DNA of 64,000 nucleotides from Ramlibacter lithotrophicus (GTDB taxonomy: Bacteria; Pseudomonadota; Gammaproteobacteria; Burkholderiales; Burkholderiaceae_C): the NCBI RefSeq assembly GCF_012184415.1, contig NZ_VTOX01000012.1, forward strand, positions 1 through 64,000, in the 5' to 3' direction. The translations under genes and the position numbers were made by a program. How positions within the stretch are numbered: position 1 is the stretch's first letter; each line of letters opens with the position of its first letter. Below are positions 7,650-18,604 of the stretch, in pieces. The notes under the pieces were generated by a model. That model saw only the letters and a program-made list of their open reading frames with translations, was not told the origin of the DNA and searched no databases.

Positions 7650-9911
7650 ATGAACGCACGCACGCCTTTGCACAACCAGTTGAACCAGACGGCGCTGCCG
7701 GCGCCGGTGCCAGTCGAGGATGACGACGAGATAAACCTCGTCGAGTACTGGGACATCCTCGTTGACAACCGGTGGATCGTTTCGGCAATTACCGTTTTGG
7801 CCATCGTCATCGGCGGCGCTTATGCCTTCCTAGCGCGGCCGGTATACGAGGCCAACCTGCTGATCCAAGTGGAAGACTCCTCGGGTTCCGCAAAGAGCTT
7901 TTTAGGCGAGGCGGCGAGCCTGTTCGACGTCAAGACCCCGGCAGCGGCAGAGATGGAGATCATCCGTTCGCGCATGGTGATCGGGCAGGCGGTGGACAGC
8001 ACGCTGCTGTACATCGATGCCGGTCCGCACTACCTGCCTCTGGTCGGAAACTGGCTGGCCCGCCGTGCCACCGCCGTGTCTGAACCTGGCTTTTTGGGCA
8101 TAGGAGGCTACGTAACCGGCGCCGAAACCATTTCGGTGACAGCCTTCGACGTGCCGCAGGGACTGGAAGGCTCGCCCTTTCGCGTGACTGCGCACGGGAA
8201 TGGGCAGTACGGCCTGTCGCACCCCAACCTGCCCAGCGACCTGCTTGGAAGCGTGGGCGCACCGCTGGTACGGACCACACCCCTTGGCACCGTCTCGCTG
8301 CTGGTGAGCAGCATGCAGGGCAAACCCGGCGCGGAATTCAACCTGACGCGGCGCTCGCGGTTGACCGCGATCCGAGGCCTGCAATCCAGTCTGAAGCTTG
8401 CCGAACAAGGTCGCCAGTCGGGCGTGATCGACGCCACGCTGCAAGGCGCCGAACCGGAAAAGCTGGCGCTGGTGCTGAACGAGATCGGGCGCCAATATGT
8501 GCGTCAGAACGTGGAGCGCAAGGCCGCTGAAGCGCAGAAGATGCTGGCCTTCCTTGACGTGCAACTGCCGCAGTTCAAGAAACAGCTGGACCAGTCCGAA
8601 GAAGCCTACAACCAATATCGCAACAAGCAGGGGACGGTGGCGCTGGACGAGGAGGCCAAGCTGATCTTGAGCCGCAGCGTCGACTTGCAGGGCAAGCTGC
8701 TCGAGGCCCAGCAAAAGCGGCGCGAACTGGTGTCGCGCTTCATGACGGAGCATCCGGTGGTGAAGACGCTCGATGCGCAGATCGCGGCCTGGAATCGCGA
8801 GATCGGCAGCCTCAACGCGCGCGTGCGAGCCATGCCGAGCGTGCAGCAGGACGCTTTGCGCCTCGAGCGCGACGCCAAGGTCAACAACGAGGCGTACCAG
8901 AGCCTACGCAACAACGCGCTGCAGCTGCAGTTGATCCGCGAGGGCAAGGTAGGTAACGTCCGCCTGATCGACGAAGCGACAGTGCCGGAACAGGCGGTGA
9001 AACCGAAACGCTCCCTCGTGCTGGCTCTTGCCGCAATGCTGGGGCTATTGAGCGGGGTCGTGGTAGCTTTAGCCCGCAACGCTTTGTTCCGTGGGATTCG
9101 CAATCCGCAGGAGATCGAGGCTCACACCGGACTCGGCGTCTACAGCACCATCCCTTTGAGCGCGGAACAAGAGGCGTTGACCAAGCTTGCTCTCGCGAGG
9201 CAGCCCGGCCAGCACTTGCTCGCCCTACTCTCTCCGAGCGACCCAGCGGTAGAAAGCCTGCGCAGCTTACGCACCGCCTTGCAGTTTGCGATGCTGGAAG
9301 CTCCCAACAATCGCGTGTTGATCACCGGGGCGACGCCAGGTGTGGGCAAGAGCTTTGTCTCGGCCAACTTTGCGGCGCTTCTCGCGAGCGCAGGCAAGCG
9401 CGTGCTGCTGATCGACGCCGACCTGCGCAAGGGCCACCTCAACCACTTCTTTGGCACCCAGCGAGAGCGCGGCCTGTCGGAAGTCGTCGCCGGCAGCCTG
9501 CAAGCCTCGGCAGTTATCCGGCGCGGCCTGGTGCCAAACCTGGATGTGCTCACCACAGGCGTGTTGCCGCCCAATCCGGCCGAGCTGATGATGAGTGCGG
9601 CGTTCGCCAACGTGCTCGACGAACTCTCGCCACAGTATGACTTGGTGATCGTGGACACGCCGCCGGTGCTGGTCGCCGCTGACACGCTGGGCATGGCGGC
9701 CCAAGTCGGCACGGTCTTGCTGGTGGCGCGCGCGGGACAAACCCAGATCGGAGAGTTGCACGAGAGCGCTAAACGCCTGGCTCACGCGGGTAAGACTGTT
9801 AGCGGCGTGCTGTTCAATGCAATGGATATGAGCCGCCGCCACTACGGCAGCTACGGTTACAAGTACGGTGGCTACAGGTACCGCCAGTACAGCTACCAAG
9901 GGCCGAGGTAG
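7650..9911 (+). CDS. wzc: Wzc: chain-length regulator fused to BY-type tyrosine kinase
   Basis: This 753-residue inner-membrane protein has an N-terminal Wzz domain and two membrane helices (about residues 45-65 and 452-474) around a periplasmic coiled-coil-rich part. The cytoplasmic kinase has Walker A GATPGVGKS (about 560-568), Walker A' VLLIDADLR (about 583-592) and Walker B LVIVDTPP (about 664-671). The last 25 residues hold eight tyrosines (HYGSYGYKYGGYRYRQYSY), the autophosphorylation tail. It controls chain length and couples polymerisation to Wza. The ATG at 7650 gives the standard Wzz start; the upstream open frame is a shadow of wzb. Confidence 0.96.
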   Translation: MNARTPLHNQLNQTALPAPVPVEDDDEINLVEYWDILVDNRWIVSAITVLAIVIGGAYAFLARPVYEANLLIQVEDSSGSAKSFLGEAASLFDVKTPAAAEMEIIRSRMVIGQAVDSTLLYIDAGPHYLPLVGNWLARRATAVSEPGFLGIGGYVTGAETISVTAFDVPQGLEGSPFRVTAHGNGQYGLSHPNLPSDLLGSVGAPLVRTTPLGTVSLLVSSMQGKPGAEFNLTRRSRLTAIRGLQSSLKLAEQGRQSGVIDATLQGAEPEKLALVLNEIGRQYVRQNVERKAAEAQKMLAFLDVQLPQFKKQLDQSEEAYNQYRNKQGTVALDEEAKLILSRSVDLQGKLLEAQQKRRELVSRFMTEHPVVKTLDAQIAAWNREIGSLNARVRAMPSVQQDALRLERDAKVNNEAYQSLRNNALQLQLIREGKVGNVRLIDEATVPEQAVKPKRSLVLALAAMLGLLSGVVVALARNALFRGIRNPQEIEAHTGLGVYSTIPLSAEQEALTKLALARQPGQHLLALLSPSDPAVESLRSLRTALQFAMLEAPNNRVLITGATPGVGKSFVSANFAALLASAGKRVLLIDADLRKGHLNHFFGTQRERGLSEVVAGSLQASAVIRRGLVPNLDVLTTGVLPPNPAELMMSAAFANVLDELSPQYDLVIVDTPPVLVAADTLGMAAQVGTVLLVARAGQTQIGELHESAKRLAHAGKTVSGVLFNAMDMSRRHYGSYGYKYGGYRYRQYSYQGPR

Positions 9912-9970
9912 GCCCCGTCGACCGGGAAAACGGTTGGCAGCACCGCCGCCCAGACGGCGACGCTTACGTC

Positions 9971-10000
9971 TTGTCACCGATCGGGTCGGGACCGTACAAT
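9971..10000 (+). promoter_or_regulatory. sigma70-like promoter for the nucleotide-sugar operon
   Basis: TTGTCA (9971-9976) and TACAAT (9995-10000) each match consensus at five of six positions, with an 18-base spacer. They lie in the gap between wzc and the regulator gene. Transcription would begin at about 10006-10008, almost at the first ATG of the regulator. The long downstream operon therefore may have its own promoter, separate from wza-wzb-wzc. Confidence 0.55.
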
Positions 10001-10004
10001 GTTC

Positions 10005-10019
10005 GTTCAATGATTGAAC
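10005..10019 (+). promoter_or_regulatory. inverted repeat at the transcription start (possible operator)
   Basis: GTTCAA (10005-10010) and TTGAAC (10014-10019) form a perfect 6 bp inverted repeat with a TGA spacer. It sits exactly at the predicted +1 of the promoter and spans the first ATG of the MarR-type gene. Position and symmetry suit a repressor site, perhaps autoregulation. Binding is inferred only. Confidence 0.35.
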
Positions 10020-10414
10020 AGGCCTCACCAGACCGAATGACCTCAAGGGAACAGGCTCACTTGTCCATCCTGAAAGTCATCGCCGCCGAGCCCGGCATCA
10101 GCCAGCGGCAACTGGCGCAGCGGCTGGGCGTGAGCTTGGGCAAGACCAATTACCTGCTGAAAGCGCTCCTGGAAAAAGGCCATCTCAAAGCCGGCAACTT
10201 CCGGCGCAGCGACAACAAACTCGGCTACCTATACCTGCTCACCCCCGAAGGCGTGAAGGCGAAGGTCAGCCTGACGCGCGCCTATCTCATGCGTAAGGAA
10301 GCCGAATACGTTGCGCTCAAGGGTGAAATCGACGCAATGCGAACCGAGCTCTCACGCCAGGACGCTGCCAGTACCGGGGAATTTCTTAACGACCGCTCGA
10401 GAGTGAAGGGCTAA
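10010..10414 (+). CDS. EPS-associated MarR-family transcriptional regulator
   Basis: The 134-residue product has a winged helix with recognition region ISQRQLAQRLGVSLGKTNYL, then LLEKGHLKAGNF and YLLTPEGVKAK. A charged helix follows at about residues 95-120. This matches the small MarR-type regulators found in exopolysaccharide loci (MarR_EPS type). It probably controls the downstream sugar genes. Starts at 10010 and 10037 are both possible. The predicted transcription start lies only 2-4 bases before 10010, so translation would be nearly leaderless from there; 10037 would leave a short leader but has no good ribosome binding site. The stop overlaps the start of tviB (TAATG). Confidence 0.85.
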   Translation: MIEQASPDRMTSREQAHLSILKVIAAEPGISQRQLAQRLGVSLGKTNYLLKALLEKGHLKAGNFRRSDNKLGYLYLLTPEGVKAKVSLTRAYLMRKEAEYVALKGEIDAMRTELSRQDAASTGEFLNDRSRVKG

Positions 10415-11691
10415 TGAACCTCACCGAGAAGAAGATCGCCGTCATCGGGTTGGGCTACGTCGGCCTTCCGCTGGCCGTCGAGTTCGGCAGACAACGCCCG
10501 GTCGTGGGATTCGACATCCATGCAAAGCGCATCGCTGAATTGCGGTCAGGCTGGGACGGCACCCTGGAAGTCGGCACGGAAGACCTCAAGGCTGCGCGCG
10601 AGCTGACGTTCACGAGCGATCCGCAAGCGCTTAGATCTTGTGGCATCTTCATCGTCACCGTCCCCACACCGGTCGACCGGGCCAACCGGCCAGAGATGAC
10701 GCCTCTGATCAAAGCCAGCGAAACCGTGGGCAAGGTCATGCCCGACGGCGCGGTGGTGATCTACGAATCCACCGTTTACCCCGGTGCCACCGAAGAGGTA
10801 TGCGTGCCCGTGCTGGAGCGATTCAGTGGCAAGAAATTCAACGTCGACTTCTACTGTGGCTATAGCCCCGAGCGAATCAATCCCGGTGACAAAGAGCACC
10901 GCCTGCCGAGCATCCGCAAGATCACCAGCGGCAGCACGCCGGCCGTGGCCGGCGCCGTCACTGCGTTGTACGCTCAGATCATCACTGCGGGCACGCACCA
11001 GGCCAGCAGCATCAGGGTGGCCGAAGCGGCCAAGGTGATCGAGAACATCCAGCGCGACGTCAATATCGCGTTGATGAACGAGCTAAGCCTTATCTTCCAC
11101 AGGCTTGGCATCGACACCTTGGAAGTACTGCAGGCCGCCGGCACCAAGTGGAACTTCCTCCCATTTCGCCCCGGGTTGGTGGGCGGCCACTGCATCGGCG
11201 TGGACCCCTACTACCTGACCCACAAGGCCGAGGAGGTCGGCTACTCGCCCCAGGTGATCCTGGCGGGGCGCCGCATCAACGACAACATGGCCGTCCACGT
11301 GGCCGACGAAACGATCAAACTGATGCTGCGCAAGAACCTCCCGGTGCTGGGCAGCAAGATCCTGGTACTGGGCCTGACCTTCAAGGAAGACTGTCCCGAT
11401 CTGCGCAACACGAAGGTGGTGGACATCGTGCGCACCCTCGAACGCTATAACACCCAGGTCGACGTGTTCGACCCATGGGTGGACGGCGCCGAAGCCGAGC
11501 ACGAATACGGTTTGCAGGTGTTGACGGAGCTGCCGCGCCCCGGCCACTACGCAGCCGTGGTGCTGGCGGTGGCGCACCGCGAATTTTCGGAACTTGGCGC
11601 AATTGGCATCAAGGCCTTTGGCCAGCCCGGAGCCGTGCTGTACGACGTGAAGAGCATTCTTCCGCTAGGTGCTGCTGACGGCCGCCTATGA
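10414..11691 (+). CDS. tviB: UDP-N-acetylglucosamine 6-dehydrogenase (TviB/WbpO type)
   Basis: The 425-residue enzyme oxidises C6 of a UDP-HexNAc to the uronic acid with two NAD+. It shows the Rossmann motif [15 protein letters not shown] at the N-terminus and the catalytic cysteine in [14 protein letters not shown] (Cys about residue 260). The C-terminal UDP-binding domain has [16 protein letters not shown]. Sequence style and length fit the Vi-antigen TviB group, which makes UDP-GlcNAcA. The next gene, a TviC-like epimerase, completes the path to UDP-GalNAcA. The same UDP-GlcNAcA can also feed the 3-amino sugar genes at 15033-17630. The start overlaps the previous stop by one base. Confidence 0.92.
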   Translation: MNLTEKKIAVIGLGYVGLPLAVEFGRQRPVVGFDIHAKRIAELRSGWDGTLEVGTEDLKAARELTFTSDPQALRSCGIFIVTVPTPVDRANRPEMTPLIKASETVGKVMPDGAVVIYESTVYPGATEEVCVPVLERFSGKKFNVDFYCGYSPERINPGDKEHRLPSIRKITSGSTPAVAGAVTALYAQIITAGTHQASSIRVAEAAKVIENIQRDVNIALMNELSLIFHRLGIDTLEVLQAAGTKWNFLPFRPGLVGGHCIGVDPYYLTHKAEEVGYSPQVILAGRRINDNMAVHVADETIKLMLRKNLPVLGSKILVLGLTFKEDCPDLRNTKVVDIVRTLERYNTQVDVFDPWVDGAEAEHEYGLQVLTELPRPGHYAAVVLAVAHREFSELGAIGIKAFGQPGAVLYDVKSILPLGAADGRL

Positions 11692-11723
11692 TCTCGCGCC
11701 CCGTCCATGACCGTGTCCCGCCC

Positions 11724-12826
<1,103 letters not shown>

Positions 12827-12830
<4 letters not shown>

Positions 12831-14971
12831 AACAGGTCATGGTCAGCGGCGGTGCAGTCCGGCTAAACGAAGTCCCGGTTCCGCTGGCCGAGCCTGGCAC
12901 CGTCTTGATCGCGATGGATCATTCCTGTATCTCGATCGGAACCGAGATGTCCGGGATCAGGGCTAGCGGAGTTCCGCTGTGGAAGCGTGCGCTGCGGCAA
13001 CCGCAGAACGTAAAGACGGCCTTCGAGATCGCGGTTGCTGATGGCCCGGCCGCCTTCCGGCGGATCGTCCACGACCAGTTGTCACTGGAATCGCCGATTG
13101 GATATTCTGGTGCTGGTGTCATTATTGAGGTTGGCGATGGTGTGGAGGACTTCGCCCGGGGCGACCGCGTTGCCTGCGCAGGCGCTCAATGCGCCTTCCA
13201 CGCCGAGGTCGTGCGCGTCCCCAAGAACCTTGTGGTGCGGATTCCGGATAACGTGGGGTTCGAGGCGGCTTCCTCCGTCGCACTCGGTGCAATTGCCCTT
13301 CAGGGTATCCGCCGCGCGGCGCCCACGCTCGGCGAAACGTTCGTCGTACTCGGTCTGGGCATCCTCGGTCAGCTGACGGCGCAGCTGCTACGCGCCAACG
13401 GATGCCGCGTCATCGGTGTGGACCTCGACCGCGAGCGCATCGCCCTCGCGGAGAGCCAGGGGATGAACTGGGGCGTGCACCCGGACGACGGCGAAGACGT
13501 GCTACAGGTCGCCCGTATCACTGGCGGCACGGGAGCGGACGGCGTCATCATTACCGCCGCCAGTCCTTCCGACGCCATCGTTTCCACCGCCTTCCGCATG
13601 TGCCGTCGCAAGGCGAGAGTCGTGCTGGTTGGCGACGTCGGACTAGCTCTGCAGCGCGCGGACTTCTACGCAAAGGAACTCGATTTCCTAATCTCCACAT
13701 CGTATGGCCCGGGCCGCTACGACACTGGCTACGAGGAGACCGGCCTCGACTATCCACTGGCCTACGTACGCTGGACCGAGGGGCGCAATATGTCGGAGTA
13801 TTTGCGCTTGATCGCGGACGGCACTCTAGACTTAAAGGCGCTAATTACTGCGGTCCACCCGCTGGCAGACATCGCGGCCGCGTATCGCTCCTTGCAGGGC
13901 GGCGCCGACCGACCGCTCATGGTGCTTCTGTCGTATTCACGCGCCGAGCAAGCGCCGGCGCGCCGGGTCAACCTCGCACCTCTCGCGGCCACCTCGGACG
14001 CGCGGGTCGTTCGCGTCGCGCTGGTAGGTGCCGGCGGTTTTGCCAAAAGCATGCACCTTCCTAATCTCGCGAGGCTCAAGGGCGACTTCCACCTGCGCGC
14101 GGTGGTCAGCCGCAGCGGTCACAACGCTGCATATATGGGCAAGCGCTATGGTGCCGACTACTGCACCACGGATTTCCGTGAAGTGCTTGCAGACAAAAAT
14201 ATCGATGCGGTGATCATCACAACACGCCACGACTTGCATGGGCGCATGGCACTGGAGGCGTTGCAAGCCGGCAAGCACGTCCTAGTCGAAAAGCCGCTTG
14301 CACTGCGCGAGTCCGAGCTGGCCGCAATCGTAGATTTCTATGGCAACGACCGGTCCGCCCGGCCCATCCTCCTCACCGGGTTCAACCGCCGTTTCTCACC
14401 GTACGCGCAGCGCATTGGGGCATTGGTGGCCGGCCGGAGCAACCCGATGATCATCAACTATCGGATGAACGCGGGCTATATTCCGCTTGACCACTGGGTG
14501 CACGGGCCCGAGGGCGGTGGCCGCAACCGCGGCGAGGCCTGCCACATCTACGACCTATTCACATTCCTCACGGGCGCCAAGGTCAGTCAAGTCCACGCCC
14601 TATCTATCAGACCCGCGACCGCCTATTACGCGGCCAGCGACAACTTCGTCGCCACGCTTTCCTTTGAGGACGGCTCCGTCGCCACTCTTACCTACACCGC
14701 GCTCGGTTGCACGGACCATCCCAAGGAGCGAATGGAAGTCTTCGTCGATGGCTTGGTCATCTCGCTGCACGACTACCGCAGCCTGGAGGTCGCGGGGGTT
14801 AGGCAGAAGCCGCTGGCCACACGCGCAACCGCCAAGGGCCAGAGCGAAGAGCTGGTAGCGTTCGCGCGCAGCATTCGGGGCGAGGCCGGGTGGCCGATTG
14901 CGCTGTGGCAGCAGTTGCAGGCCACGCAACTCAGCTTCGAGGTGGACCGCCTGCTGGGACAACCTAACTGA
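12827..14971 (+). CDS. bi-domain oxidoreductase: MDR dehydrogenase fused to Gfo/Idh/MocA
   Basis: The 714-residue product joins two NAD(P)-dependent enzymes. Residues about 1-370 are a medium-chain dehydrogenase with Rossmann motif [20 protein letters not shown]. Residues about 385-714 are a Gfo/Idh/MocA oxidoreductase with [18 protein letters not shown] and VLVEKPLAL. The MDR half lacks the usual zinc chemistry: the catalytic Cys and GHE positions read SIGTE and GYSGAG, and the four-Cys lobe is missing. It may therefore be zinc-free. Such fusions occur in polysaccharide loci, but the substrate is not established to my knowledge. A GTG start overlaps the tviC stop (GTGA). It probably performs redox steps on a nucleotide sugar. 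Confidence 0.85.
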
Positions 14972-15032
14972 TAACCACTGGCATTCCACTGCGACGTTGC
15001 CGATGATCTTTTTTAGGAACCTGGACCCCGCC

Positions 15033-16163
15033 ATGGAGAATCCAATCAAAGTCCCGTTCATCGACCTCAAGCGCTATGAGAGCGGTTTCCTCGAGACGCT
15101 CAATGCGACGTTAGCTGCCATGGCGGCGAACGCGCAGTTCATCGGCGGACCGGAGATCCCGCGCCTCGAATCGCGCCTGAGCCACTTCGCCGGTGTGTCC
15201 CACGCGGTGACCTGCGCCAACGGCACGGACGCACTGCAGCTCGCGCTACGCGCTCTGGACGTCGGACGCGGGGATACGGTTCTCGTGCCAGACGTCACGT
15301 TCTGGGCAACGCTTGAGGCCGTGGTTAACGTGGGGGCAAACCCCGTCACCGTTGACGCGGACATCGCCGACGGCGGCGTAGCCTTTGACGCCTTGGCCGA
15401 CGGCATCGTCCGCTTCGGGCCTAAGGCGGTCATCATTGCACACCTATACGGATGGGGCAGCAGCCGCCTCGACGACATCCGCGCACTCTGCGTGGAAAAG
15501 AAAGTGGCGCTGCTTGAAGACGGCGCGCAATGCTTCGGGGCCGAGTACCGGGGCAAACCCGCCTATACGGGGGCACTGATCTCTACGACCTCTTTCTACC
15601 CGGCCAAGGTGCTGGGCGGCGCTGGCGACGGCGGCGCAGTGTTCACGGACGATGCCGAGCTCGCGGAGCGGGTGCGACGCCTAGGCAACCACGGCCGGAC
15701 GGCGCACTATGGCTACGGCGACATCGGATGGAATTCGCGCCTGGATTCCCTGCAGGCCGCCTTTCTCAACCTGAGCCTTGACCACATCGGCACACGCATC
15801 GCATCGCGCCGGGCATCGGCAGCCCTTTACCGCGAGCGGCTTCCCTCCCTCGGCATTGAGGTAATGGCGCCGCCGGCCGACTACACCGAGAACGGGTACT
15901 GCAACGTGTGCCTGATTCGGGACCCGGAGCGGAAGGCGGCCCTCGAGGCGGCGTTTCGGGCCGCCGGCGTCGGCTTCGGCAACATCTACCCGGGCGTAAT
16001 GTCGCAACAGCCGGGCGCGCAAGGCGTCAGCAAGGGACATTGCGGCGGGAATGTTGGAGAGACGTTGTGCGCCTCGGTTCTAAACCTGCCGTTGTTTTCG
16101 TACATGACGACCGGCGAAATCCAACGTGTGCTGGACGTGGCTGCCAGCGCGCTCCGGAAGTGA
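15033..16163 (+). CDS. DegT/DnrJ/EryC1 sugar aminotransferase (possibly WbpE-like 3-aminotransferase)
   Basis: The 376-residue PLP enzyme shows ANGTDALQLALRAL (cofactor phosphate site), LLEDGAQCFGAEYRGK and the Schiff-base lysine in SFYPAKVLGGAGDGG. It would transfer an amino group from glutamate to a keto sugar nucleotide. It lies next to a left-handed-helix acetyltransferase and a Gfo/Idh dehydrogenase. That trio is the WbpE-WbpD-WbpB set, which makes a UDP-2,3-diacetamido uronic acid from UDP-GlcNAcA. The assignment to C3 rests on these neighbours. An in-frame ATG at 15003 would add ten residues; the chosen ATG matches family N-termini (VPFIDLKR). Confidence 0.85.
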   Translation: MENPIKVPFIDLKRYESGFLETLNATLAAMAANAQFIGGPEIPRLESRLSHFAGVSHAVTCANGTDALQLALRALDVGRGDTVLVPDVTFWATLEAVVNVGANPVTVDADIADGGVAFDALADGIVRFGPKAVIIAHLYGWGSSRLDDIRALCVEKKVALLEDGAQCFGAEYRGKPAYTGALISTTSFYPAKVLGGAGDGGAVFTDDAELAERVRRLGNHGRTAHYGYGDIGWNSRLDSLQAAFLNLSLDHIGTRIASRRASAALYRERLPSLGIEVMAPPADYTENGYCNVCLIRDPERKAALEAAFRAAGVGFGNIYPGVMSQQPGAQGVSKGHCGGNVGETLCASVLNLPLFSYMTTGEIQRVLDVAASALRK

Positions 16164-16170
16164 GGCCAAA

Positions 16171-16680
16171 ATGACCAGCAACGTGTTCGTCCACCCGACC
16201 GCAAACGTGTCGCCGCAGGCGCACATCGGCACCGGGACCAAGGTGTGGATCAATGTTCAGATCCGCGAGGAGGCTCATATCGGCGCGGGCTGCATCCTGT
16301 CGAAGGACGTCTATGTCGACCATTCGGTGAAAATCGGCGACCGCTGCAAGATCCAGAACAGTGTGTCGGTCTATCATGGCGTCGAGATCGGCAACGACGT
16401 CTTCGTCGGCCCGAACGTGGTCTTTACCAACGACCGGGTGCCGCGTGCCTTCAACGCCGACTGGAAGATCACCTCGACCCGCATCGCCCACGGCGCAAGC
16501 CTCGGGGCGAATTGCACCATCGTCTGCGGCGTCACGGTCGGCGAGTACGCCATGGTAGCCGCGGGCAGCGTGGTGACCCGCGACGTGCCGCCCTACACCC
16601 TGGTGATGGGTAACCCGGCTCGTGCCGTCGCTAAGGTAGACAAGGCCGGCAACCGGCTGCCGGCAGGGGAACCGCAATGA
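16171..16680 (+). CDS. left-handed beta-helix N-acetyltransferase (WbpD-like)
   Basis: The 169-residue product consists of hexapeptide repeats (for example VGPNVVFTN, LGANCTIVCGVTVGEYAMV) ending in the familiar PPYTLVMGNPAR tail of sugar acyltransferases. It opens with FVHPTANVSPQAHIGTGTKV. It most likely acetylates the 3-amino group installed by the neighbouring aminotransferase, using acetyl-CoA. It follows that gene by 7 bases and overlaps the Gfo/Idh gene by 4, so the three are one functional set. The ATG at 16171 is preceded by TGAGGCCAAA, a weak GAGG ribosome binding site that overlaps the previous stop. Confidence 0.87.
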   Translation: MTSNVFVHPTANVSPQAHIGTGTKVWINVQIREEAHIGAGCILSKDVYVDHSVKIGDRCKIQNSVSVYHGVEIGNDVFVGPNVVFTNDRVPRAFNADWKITSTRIAHGASLGANCTIVCGVTVGEYAMVAAGSVVTRDVPPYTLVMGNPARAVAKVDKAGNRLPAGEPQ

Positions 16681-17630
16681 AGGCGCCGCTGAAAGTGAGC
16701 TTGGTCGGCGTGGGCCGCATGGGTCAGAACCACCTGCGTGTGCTGTCGATGCTGAAAGGGGTGGAGCTGACTTTCCTCGCCGATGTGGACGAAGCGCTCG
16801 CCCAGCGGCTGGCGGCGGCATACGGCGTGCCGGGCGGGGGTCATCCGGCTGCCGCGCTCGACGGCGCGGACGCGGTGATCATCTGCACTCCAACTATGAC
16901 CCACGCCGAGTACATCCGCATGGCGGCGAAGAAAGTCCGCAACATCTTCGTCGAAAAGCCGATGGCCGGCACCCTTGCTGAGGCTGAAGCGATCGCGGCC
17001 ATCGCAGCCCGCCAGGAACTGAACCTGCAGGTCGGCTTCATCGAGCGCTTCAACCCGGCCGTGCTTGGGTTGAAGTCAATCATCGACAAGGCGCAGCGGG
17101 TGATCAGCATCGACTTCACGCGAACCAATAAACTGAGCGCCCGGATCACTGATGTGGACGTGGTGACCGACCTGATGGTCCACGACATCGACCTCGCCCT
17201 GTACCTGAACGGCCCGGCGAAATCCGTGGTGGCCCACGGCTTCGCTCGGGAGAGCATGATCGACTTCGCCTCGGCCCTGATCACCCACGACAACGGCCGC
17301 TTCTCTCGCATTCAGGCCAGCCGAGTCACCGACAAGAAGGTGCGCCTGATCGAGGCAACCTGCCTCGACATGTTTGTAGACTGCGAACTGCTGCGCAAGG
17401 AAATCATCATCAACCGCCAGTCCGAAATCCGGCAGCGTGAAGGCCAACCTTACACGATCTCCGCCATCCAGGAGACGATTGAGGTGCGGCCCCAGGAGGC
17501 CCTGCTGTCCGAGTTGCAGGCGTTCATCGCCAGTTGTCGCGAGGGCGGCAGGGATGGCCTGCCGACGGCCGACGCTGGCTTGGCGGCCATGCGTATCTGC
17601 GAGCAAATCCAGCGGGCGGTGGTGGCGTGA
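16677..17630 (+). CDS. Gfo/Idh/MocA oxidoreductase (WbpB-like UDP-GlcNAcA 3-dehydrogenase)
   Basis: The 317-residue enzyme has the NAD motif VSLVGVGRMGQNHLRVLS and the family hallmark IFVEKPMAGT. The substrate-domain stretch VVTDLMVHDIDLAL holds the conserved histidine near residue 170. WbpB-type enzymes oxidise C3 of UDP-GlcNAcA, which is then aminated and acetylated by WbpE and WbpD homologues; both lie directly upstream. This makes UDP-GlcNAc(3NAc)A the most likely product of the trio. ATGA overlap upstream and GTGA overlap downstream show tight coupling. Confidence 0.87.
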   Translation: MKAPLKVSLVGVGRMGQNHLRVLSMLKGVELTFLADVDEALAQRLAAAYGVPGGGHPAAALDGADAVIICTPTMTHAEYIRMAAKKVRNIFVEKPMAGTLAEAEAIAAIAARQELNLQVGFIERFNPAVLGLKSIIDKAQRVISIDFTRTNKLSARITDVDVVTDLMVHDIDLALYLNGPAKSVVAHGFARESMIDFASALITHDNGRFSRIQASRVTDKKVRLIEATCLDMFVDCELLRKEIIINRQSEIRQREGQPYTISAIQETIEVRPQEALLSELQAFIASCREGGRDGLPTADAGLAAMRICEQIQRAVVA

Positions 17631-18604
17631 GCACTCTGCGGAAGCTGGCAGGCGAGACGGTTCTGGTGACTGGGGGGGCGGGCTTCATCGGTAGCCACCT
17701 AGTGGACCGCCTGCTGGCGGAGGGGGCGGCGCACGTGGTCGTGGTCGACAACCTGTTCCTCGGCCGCGAGGAGAATCTCGAGCAGGCCATGTCTACCGGT
17801 AGGGTGAGCTTCTACAAGGATGACGCCGAGTTCGTCACGAGCTTGGACTACATCTTCAGCCGGCACCCAATCAATATCGTCTTTAATTGCGCAACCAAGG
17901 CACTCAACTACTCCTTCCTGAATCCGGCCAACGCTTTTGGCACTAACGTGACGGTCGCGTTGAACCTGCTGGAGCTGCAGCGCCGGGGCGCCTTCAAGTC
18001 CCTTTGCCATTTCTCCACTTCGGAAGTCTATGGCTCGGCTGTCTACGAGCCCATGGACGAACAGCATCCCCGCAATCCGACGACAACCTATGCCGCCGGC
18101 AAGGCGGCGGCCGACCTGGCCGTGGAGAGCTATGTGCATATGTTTGGACTGGACGGCCTCATCGTTCGCCCTTTCAACAACTATGGCCCTCGCCAGAACC
18201 ACCGCGGGCTGCTGGCTGGCGTGATCCCCCTGACCGCATGGCGCATCCTGACGGGCGGCACTCCGGAGATCCACGGCGACGGCAAGCAGAGCCGCGACTT
18301 CATCCACGTGTGCGACACGGTCGATGCCGTCATAAAGCTGTTCCGGGTGCTGCCCACTGGCGAATCGGTCAATATTTCCACGGACAACCAAATCGCCATC
18401 GGCGAACTGGTGGCGCGCATCGCCGCGATGCTGGGCTATCGCGGAGAGATCGTACGCAAGCCAGCGCGGCAGGCCGACGTGCTGTGTCACAACGCCAGCA
18501 ACCAAAAGGTGCGCGCACTAATCGACTATTCACTCACCGATTTCCAGTCCGGCCTGCGCGAGACGCTTGACTGGTACGTGAATCGCATCGGGGCCGCAAA
18601 ATGA
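17627..18604 (+). CDS. NAD-dependent epimerase/dehydratase (SDR)
   Basis: This 325-residue extended SDR protein has the NAD loop VLVTGGAGFIGSHLVDRLL, a Ser in HFSTSEVYGSA and a replaced Tyr position: the usual YxxxK reads TYAAGKAAAD. The substrate part includes VRPFNNYGPRQNHRG and GDGKQSRDFIHV. It resembles nucleotide-sugar 4,6-dehydratases, 4-epimerases or decarboxylases. With the aminotransferase and acyltransferase that follow it could form a second amino-sugar branch, typically keto sugar, 4-amination, N-acylation. The start is GTG overlapping the previous stop; the frame upstream of it is a shadow. Confidence 0.83.
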   Translation: MSTLRKLAGETVLVTGGAGFIGSHLVDRLLAEGAAHVVVVDNLFLGREENLEQAMSTGRVSFYKDDAEFVTSLDYIFSRHPINIVFNCATKALNYSFLNPANAFGTNVTVALNLLELQRRGAFKSLCHFSTSEVYGSAVYEPMDEQHPRNPTTTYAAGKAAADLAVESYVHMFGLDGLIVRPFNNYGPRQNHRGLLAGVIPLTAWRILTGGTPEIHGDGKQSRDFIHVCDTVDAVIKLFRVLPTGESVNISTDNQIAIGELVARIAAMLGYRGEIVRKPARQADVLCHNASNQKVRALIDYSLTDFQSGLRETLDWYVNRIGAAK

